From VRUE01 sp963753585 (lineage in GTDB: Bacteria; Actinomycetota; Thermoleophilia; Solirubrobacterales; 70-9), in assembly GCA_963753585.1 (NCBI GenBank), contig CAVWCU010000001.1, forward strand, positions 1,550,001 through 1,614,000: a stretch of DNA of 64,000 nucleotides, read 5' to 3'. The position numbers and the translations under genes are program-made. The notes under the pieces were generated by a model that saw only the letters and a list, made by a program, of their open reading frames with translations, searched no databases and had not been told where the DNA came from. Of this stretch, positions 59,732-64,000 are shown piece by piece (positions within the stretch are counted from its first letter, which is position 1; each line of letters begins with the position of its first letter).

Positions 59732-60671
59732 GCCCGGCTTGCGGCCCACGGTCTACATCCCGACCCTGCGCGCCGGTGAGCGGCTGGCCATGACGCTCGA
59801 CGCACTGGAGCGCCAGGACGTTCGCCCCGACGTGGTGATCGCCGATAACAGCGACGAGCGCCTCGCCGTCACCCTGGCAGAGGAGCGCTTCCCTTGGGCT
59901 CGCACCGTCCCCCTCGGCGCCAACCTAGGCTTCGGCGCTGCCCTCAACCGGGCGGTCAGGGAAGTGCCGGGAGATCCAATCATCTTCCTGAACGACGACG
60001 TCACCGTCGAGCCCGGTTTCGTCTCCGGCTTGCTTGCGGCGCTTGTGCCGGGGATAGATGCGGTCGCCGCTGTCCTCCTCAGCGAACGCGATCCGCGGCG
60101 CATCGACTCCGCCGGCGTGGTCGCCGATCGCACCCTGCTCGGCTTCGACTACCTCAACGGCGAGCCGGTGAGCAGCCTCGACAGAGCCGCCAATCCGCTC
60201 GGGCCGACAGGCGGAGCGGCGCTATACCGCCGCTCCGCCTTCGAGAGCGTCGGCGGCTTCGACGAACGCATCTTCCTCTACTACGAGGACCTCGACTTGG
60301 CGCTGCGCATGCGGCTGGCCGGGGCTCGCTGCCGTTTGGCCGCCGACGCCCGTGGGGTGCACGCCTACTCGGAAACGTTGGGCGCCGGCAGCAGCCGCAA
60401 GTACGCGATGACGGGGTGGAGCCGGGGATACCTGCTGCGCACCTACGGCATCGGCCGCAAGCCCCGTCTGCTCGCCCGTGCCGTCTGCACGGAGGCCGCC
60501 ATATGCGCAGGGCAGATGCTTGGCGACCGTACGGCGAAGGGCTTTTATGGAAGGATCGCCGGGTGGCGAGCCGCCAAGGACACACCTCGCAAGACACCCC
60601 CCCAGGACGGCCTGCTCGACATTGGCTTTCTCGAGGCCCTTTCCCTTCGCCGCCGCCGTCGTGAAAGCTGA
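59679..60671 (+). CDS. GT2-family glycosyltransferase
   Basis: 330 aa from GTG 59679, which overlaps the previous gene by 53 bases; TTG 59715 is the more likely start. TVYIPTLRAGERLAMTLDAL, GANLGFGAALNRAVREVPGD, FLNDDVTVEPGF and FDERIFLYYEDLDLALRMRL are the GT2 marks. The C-terminal 60 residues are basic and may bind the membrane. Confidence 0.85.
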   Translation: MAKRSATRSGLRLGSTPEPGLRPTVYIPTLRAGERLAMTLDALERQDVRPDVVIADNSDERLAVTLAEERFPWARTVPLGANLGFGAALNRAVREVPGDPIIFLNDDVTVEPGFVSGLLAALVPGIDAVAAVLLSERDPRRIDSAGVVADRTLLGFDYLNGEPVSSLDRAANPLGPTGGAALYRRSAFESVGGFDERIFLYYEDLDLALRMRLAGARCRLAADARGVHAYSETLGAGSSRKYAMTGWSRGYLLRTYGIGRKPRLLARAVCTEAAICAGQMLGDRTAKGFYGRIAGWRAAKDTPRKTPPQDGLLDIGFLEALSLRRRRRES

Positions 60672-61515
60672 AGGCAAGCCGGACACGGCCGGCGTGGCCG
60701 CGAGCCCCAGTCTCGAGCGCCTTGCAAAGGGCCACAGGCCCCCACTGCGCCAGTGGCGGCGCCCCTACCTTCGCGGTCGAGGACGCCTGGTCGGGGACGC
60801 GTTGGCCTGCGAGGCGCTGATCGAAGCGGTGCGCGCAGGCCAACGCCTTCCTCACGGTTACGGATACGGCTTCGACGAGCGCGTGATCGAATATCCCTGG
60901 CTGCTCGCCTCCGAGCCCTCAGGCCGTACGCTCGACGCCGGCTCGATCCTCAACCACTCCTACGTGCTGCCGCACTTCCTGCCACGACTCGACCCCCTCA
61001 CCATCTTCACCCTGGCGCCCGAGCCGGAGTCCTTCCCGGAGCTCGGCGTCTCCTACGTCTACGGGGACATGCGCGAGCTGCCCTTCGCCGACGGCTGGTT
61101 CGACAACGTGGTCTCCTTCTCCACGCTCGAGCACATCGGCATGGACAATGTCCACTACGGCGGCAGCGGCGATCTGGCGGCGGACGCCCACGCGGAAATG
61201 AAGGTCGCCCTCTCGGAGCTGCGCAGGGTGACCAAGCCCGGCGGCCGGATCTTGATCACCGTCCCCTACGGCAAGAGCACCGACATGGGTTGGTCGCGGC
61301 AGCTCGGCAAAGCCGAGGTCGACGACCTCATCGCCGCCCTGGAACCGGCCGAGAGCAAGCTCGAGGTCTACGCCTACGACAGCGACGGTTGGAACTCGAG
61401 CGATGCGGAGTCCGCGGCGAGCGCCGAGTACCACGACTTCACCAAGGAAGCCAGGTGGCCCGCCGACAAGGCTGCCGCCGCGCGAGCGGTGGCCTGCCTG
61501 GACTTGCGCATCTAA
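60661..61515 (+). CDS. SAM-dependent methyltransferase-like protein
   Basis: 284 aa from GTG 60661, overlapping the previous gene by 11. Motif I is modified (TLDAGSILNHSY), but VYGDMRELPFADGWFDNVVS FSTLEHIG and KPGGRILITVPYG are the usual class I post-I to III regions. Likely modifies a sugar or closes the chain; O-methylation at the non-reducing end is a known way to end chain growth. Confidence 0.72.
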   Translation: MKAEGKPDTAGVAASPSLERLAKGHRPPLRQWRRPYLRGRGRLVGDALACEALIEAVRAGQRLPHGYGYGFDERVIEYPWLLASEPSGRTLDAGSILNHSYVLPHFLPRLDPLTIFTLAPEPESFPELGVSYVYGDMRELPFADGWFDNVVSFSTLEHIGMDNVHYGGSGDLAADAHAEMKVALSELRRVTKPGGRILITVPYGKSTDMGWSRQLGKAEVDDLIAALEPAESKLEVYAYDSDGWNSSDAESAASAEYHDFTKEARWPADKAAAARAVACLDLRI

Positions 61516-61527
61516 CCCGCCGGGAAA

Positions 61528-62178
61528 ATGGCAATGAACTACGAGCGCCTCTACGCATACCGGTTTCGAGACATCGACCAGGCGGCGCGGCTCAGGGTCT
61601 GGCAGGAGATCGCCCCCCACGTGCACGGCCTGATGGGTTCGCCCCAGACGGTGCTCGACGCCGCTGCCGGCCGCGGCGAGTTCATATGCTCGATCCCGGC
61701 CGCCGAGCGCTGGGCGGTCGACGAGGTCGCCTACTCGGAGGCGGAGCGCACCGAGGGTGTCAAATTCGTCACTTCGAGAATCATGGATGCCGAGTTGCCC
61801 GGCGAGCACTTCGACGGCGTCTTCGCGTCCAACTTCCTCGAGCACCTCTACGACCAAGAGGCGATCTCGCAGTTCCTCGAACGAATGCACGCGGCGATGG
61901 TCCCCGGCGGACAGATCGCGATCATGGGGCCGAACTACCGCTACTGCTCGAAGGAGTACTGGGACTGCGCCGATCACTACGTCGCTCTTACCCACGTGGC
62001 GATCGCCGAGCATCTCTATGCGGCCGGGTTCGAGCCCGAAAGGATCATCCCCCGTTATCTGCCCTACTCTTTTCGCGGCATTCTCCCGCCTTCCCGACAC
62101 CTCACCAGCCTCTACTTGAAAGTGCCTCTCGCCTGGAAGCTGCTCGGCAAGCAGTTCCTGGTAATCGCCGGTCGCTAG
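61528..62178 (+). CDS. SAM-dependent methyltransferase
   Basis: 216 aa. Starts MAMNYERLYAYRFRDIDQAA; VLDAAAGRGEFICSI is motif I, VFASNFLEHLYDQE motif IV, MVPGGQIAIMGPNYRY later. Small class I enzyme, often near epimerases in polysaccharide loci. 12 bases after the previous methyltransferase. Confidence 0.8.
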   Translation: MAMNYERLYAYRFRDIDQAARLRVWQEIAPHVHGLMGSPQTVLDAAAGRGEFICSIPAAERWAVDEVAYSEAERTEGVKFVTSRIMDAELPGEHFDGVFASNFLEHLYDQEAISQFLERMHAAMVPGGQIAIMGPNYRYCSKEYWDCADHYVALTHVAIAEHLYAAGFEPERIIPRYLPYSFRGILPPSRHLTSLYLKVPLAWKLLGKQFLVIAGR

Positions 62179-62180
62179 CC

Positions 62181-63248
62181 GTGCGCGTCCTTGTTACAGG
62201 CGGCGCCGGCTTCGTCGGCGGCAACCTTGCCGTTGCGCTGGCCGAGCGTCACGGTGATTGGGAAATCGTCGCGTTCGACAACTTGATGCGGCGCGGCTCA
62301 GAGTTGAATCTGCCCCGCCTCAAGAATGCCGGGGTCGGGTTCGTCCACGGCGACGTGCGTGAACCGTCCGACATTGCCGCCGCCGGCAACTTCGACGCGA
62401 TGGTCGAGTGCTCGGCCGAGCCATCGGTCCTGGCCGGCTTCGCCGACGCCTCCTACTCGGTGCACACCAACCTGCTCGGTGCCTTTAACTGCCTCGAGCG
62501 AACGCGGCAGGAGGAGGCTTTTCTCGTCTTCCTCTCGACCAGCCGCGTCTACCCGGTGGCGCCGCAGCTGGAGCTGCAGCTCGAGGAGACCGAGACCCGC
62601 TTCGAGCTGGCCGGATCCCAGCCGGTCGCCGGTGCCGGGGCGGCCGGCATCTCCGAGGACTTCCCGATGAGCGGCGCCCGCACGCTTTACGGCGCCACCA
62701 AGCTCTCCGCCGAGCACCTGATCGAGGAGTACGCCAACGCCTTCGGCCTGCGCGCCGTCACCAATCGCTGCGGCGTCATCGCCGGTCCCTGGCAGATGGG
62801 CAAGGTCGACCAGGGGGTCTTCTCCTGGTGGCTTCTCGCCCACCGCTTCGGCCGCCCCCTCAGCTACATCGGCTACGGCGGCTCGGGCAAGCAGGTGCGC
62901 GACTTGCTGCACGTTGACGATCTGATCGACCTGGTCGAGGAGCAAATCTGCGATCCCGATCGCTGGCGCGGCGTCACTGCCAACGTCGGCGGCGGGCGCG
63001 AGTGCAGCCTCTCGCTGCTGGAGGCGACCGAGATCTGCCGTGAGCTGACCGGGAGCGAGGTGCCGATCGGGACCGAGGCAGAAACGCGGCCGGGCGACGT
63101 GCCGGTTTATCTCAGCGACTGCTCGCGGCTGCGCTCCCTCACCTCCTGGCGCCCCCGCCGCGGGGCACACGACGTGCTCGCCGACCTGCTTGACTGGTCG
63201 GCCGTGCACGAGGATGAGCTGCGGGCCGCGCTGGGCTTCGAGCGATAG
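62181..63248 (+). CDS. NAD-dependent sugar epimerase/dehydratase
   Basis: 355 aa from GTG 62181, 2 bases after the previous stop. RVLVTGGAGFVGGNLAVALA, FDAMVECSAEPSVLAG, FLSTSRVYPV and catalytic YGATKLSAEHLIEEY of the extended SDR family; closest in feel to CDP-paratose 2-epimerase-like enzymes. Makes a nucleotide-activated sugar for the cluster; product unknown. Confidence 0.85.
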   Translation: MRVLVTGGAGFVGGNLAVALAERHGDWEIVAFDNLMRRGSELNLPRLKNAGVGFVHGDVREPSDIAAAGNFDAMVECSAEPSVLAGFADASYSVHTNLLGAFNCLERTRQEEAFLVFLSTSRVYPVAPQLELQLEETETRFELAGSQPVAGAGAAGISEDFPMSGARTLYGATKLSAEHLIEEYANAFGLRAVTNRCGVIAGPWQMGKVDQGVFSWWLLAHRFGRPLSYIGYGGSGKQVRDLLHVDDLIDLVEEQICDPDRWRGVTANVGGGRECSLSLLEATEICRELTGSEVPIGTEAETRPGDVPVYLSDCSRLRSLTSWRPRRGAHDVLADLLDWSAVHEDELRAALGFER

Positions 63249-63267
63249 AGAAGGGTGATTTGGAGCA

Positions 63268-64000
63268 ATGCCGAAGGCGATAGTCACTGGATCGGGAGGC
63301 CTGATCGGCTCCGAGTCGGCCACTCGCCTGGTCGGGGCGGGCTACGACGTGATCGGGATCGAGAACGACACCCGCGCCGTCCTCTTCGGCCCCGAGGCCT
63401 CGACCGCGCAGGTCACCGAGCGGCTCAACCGCGACCTCGAGACCTTCCGCACCGCCGACCTCGATATCCGCGACGCAGAAGGCATCGACCGTATCTTCGC
63501 CGAGCGCGGCAAGCAGATCGAGCTGGTCGTCCACACCGCCGCCCAACCTTCGCATGACTGGGCGGCGAGCGACCCGCAGGCCGACTTCGGCATCAACGCC
63601 AACGGCACGCTCAACCTGCTCGAGGCGACGCGCCGGCACTGCCCCGAGGCGACCTTCATCTTCACCTCGACCAACAAGGTCTATGGCGACACGCCCAACC
63701 ACCTGCCACTGGAAGAGCTGGAGACGCGGCTCGAGCTGCCGCAGGATCACCAGTGGTTCGGCGGCATCGACACGACGATGTCGATCGACTCGACCCTGCA
63801 CTCGCTCTTCGGCGCCTCCAAGGCAGCGGCCGACCTGCTCGTCCAGGAGTACGGCCGCTACTTCGAGATGCCGACGGGATGCTTCCGAGGCGGTTGCCTC
63901 ACCGGTCCCAACCACGCCGGCGCTCAGCTGCACGGCTTCCTCGCCTACCTGATGAAGTGCACCGTCACCGGCGACCCCTACACCGTCTTCGGCTACGAGG
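63268..64000 (+). CDS. NAD-dependent sugar epimerase, 3' end outside the window
   Basis: 244 codons visible from ATG 63268 (TTGGAGC upstream) to the right edge. AIVTGSGGLIGSESATRLVG, VVHTAAQPSHDWA, FTSTNKVYGDTPN, FGASKAAADLLVQEYGRYF. The TAAQPSHDWA and TNKVYGDTPNHLP stretches are typical of CDP-paratose/tyvelose 2-epimerases. The catalytic Tyr position reads FGASK instead of YxxSK, to be checked. Confidence 0.85.
   Translation, partial: MPKAIVTGSGGLIGSESATRLVGAGYDVIGIENDTRAVLFGPEASTAQVTERLNRDLETFRTADLDIRDAEGIDRIFAERGKQIELVVHTAAQPSHDWAASDPQADFGINANGTLNLLEATRRHCPEATFIFTSTNKVYGDTPNHLPLEELETRLELPQDHQWFGGIDTTMSIDSTLHSLFGASKAAADLLVQEYGRYFEMPTGCFRGGCLTGPNHAGAQLHGFLAYLMKCTVTGDPYTVFGYE

Noticed and set aside
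60753..62180. N-terminal 476 codons of a long frame ending in the epimerase
   Set aside because: Shadow of the two methyltransferase genes; the epimerase begins at GTG 62181 with its Rossmann motif.

Overview
The window is high-GC, densely coded actinobacterial DNA. The gene set (large Lhr helicase, CIRCE-controlled groESL, FdxA-type ferredoxin, rhamnose and surface-polysaccharide genes, many GTG/TTG starts) best fits a Thermoleophilia/Solirubrobacterales-like lineage; that placement is inference. Three genes each need one base added or removed in a short G/C run to read as one protein (near 10645, 20968 and 31773), which looks like draft-quality indels or young frameshifts.

Layout. 1-8000: right-hand part of an integrative, probably conjugative or mobilizable element: a low-GC unknown gene on the left edge, an operon of very small proteins, a DNA-transfer coupling-type ATPase, a replication-relaxation protein, an XRE regulator with an ImmA/IrrE protease, and a large serine recombinase whose 3' end runs antisense through tRNA-Ser(GCU), the probable attachment site. 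A palindrome built on TGCATGCA precedes both the transfer genes and the regulator. 8144-11865: metabolic genes (PLP aldolase/deaminase, sugar-lactone oxidase, MFS). 11923-15379: tRNA-Ser(UGA), then a small locus that is the most interesting part: winged-helix regulators, three copies of the TCGACTAGTCGA palindrome, a 20-codon ORF, a perfect 15-bp hairpin, a class I methyltransferase and a MccB/ThiF-like E1 enzyme. It has the architecture of an undescribed microcin-C-like peptide-modifying (RiPP) operon. 15394-34343: housekeeping and transport (ZIP, K+ channel, ArsR with MMPL pump, cyclophilin, Mrp, a second regulator/methyltransferase pair, ferredoxin, GH26-like protein, groESL, SRPBCC, ASCH, RTX-like repeat protein, Crp, GNAT).

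34351-38997: a 1548-aa Lhr-type helicase carrying two identical 98-bp palindromic repeats, both in frame and both in linkers between helicase motifs. They look like a protein-tolerated mobile repeat. 39040-64000: an envelope or exopolysaccharide region: secreted clan-A glycosidase, mucin-like anchored protein, O-antigen-ligase-like protein, initiating sugar-phosphate transferase, five GT2 and two GT4-type glycosyltransferases, the dTDP-L-rhamnose genes rmlA/D/B/C on the opposite strand, a Wzy-like polymerase with a large extracytoplasmic extension, a Wzx flippase, two methyltransferases and two NAD-sugar epimerases, the last cut by the right edge. A VapBC-type toxin-antitoxin pair and a tRNA-like remnant sit inside this cluster. 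Together these would build a rhamnose-containing, Wzx/Wzy-type surface polysaccharide.
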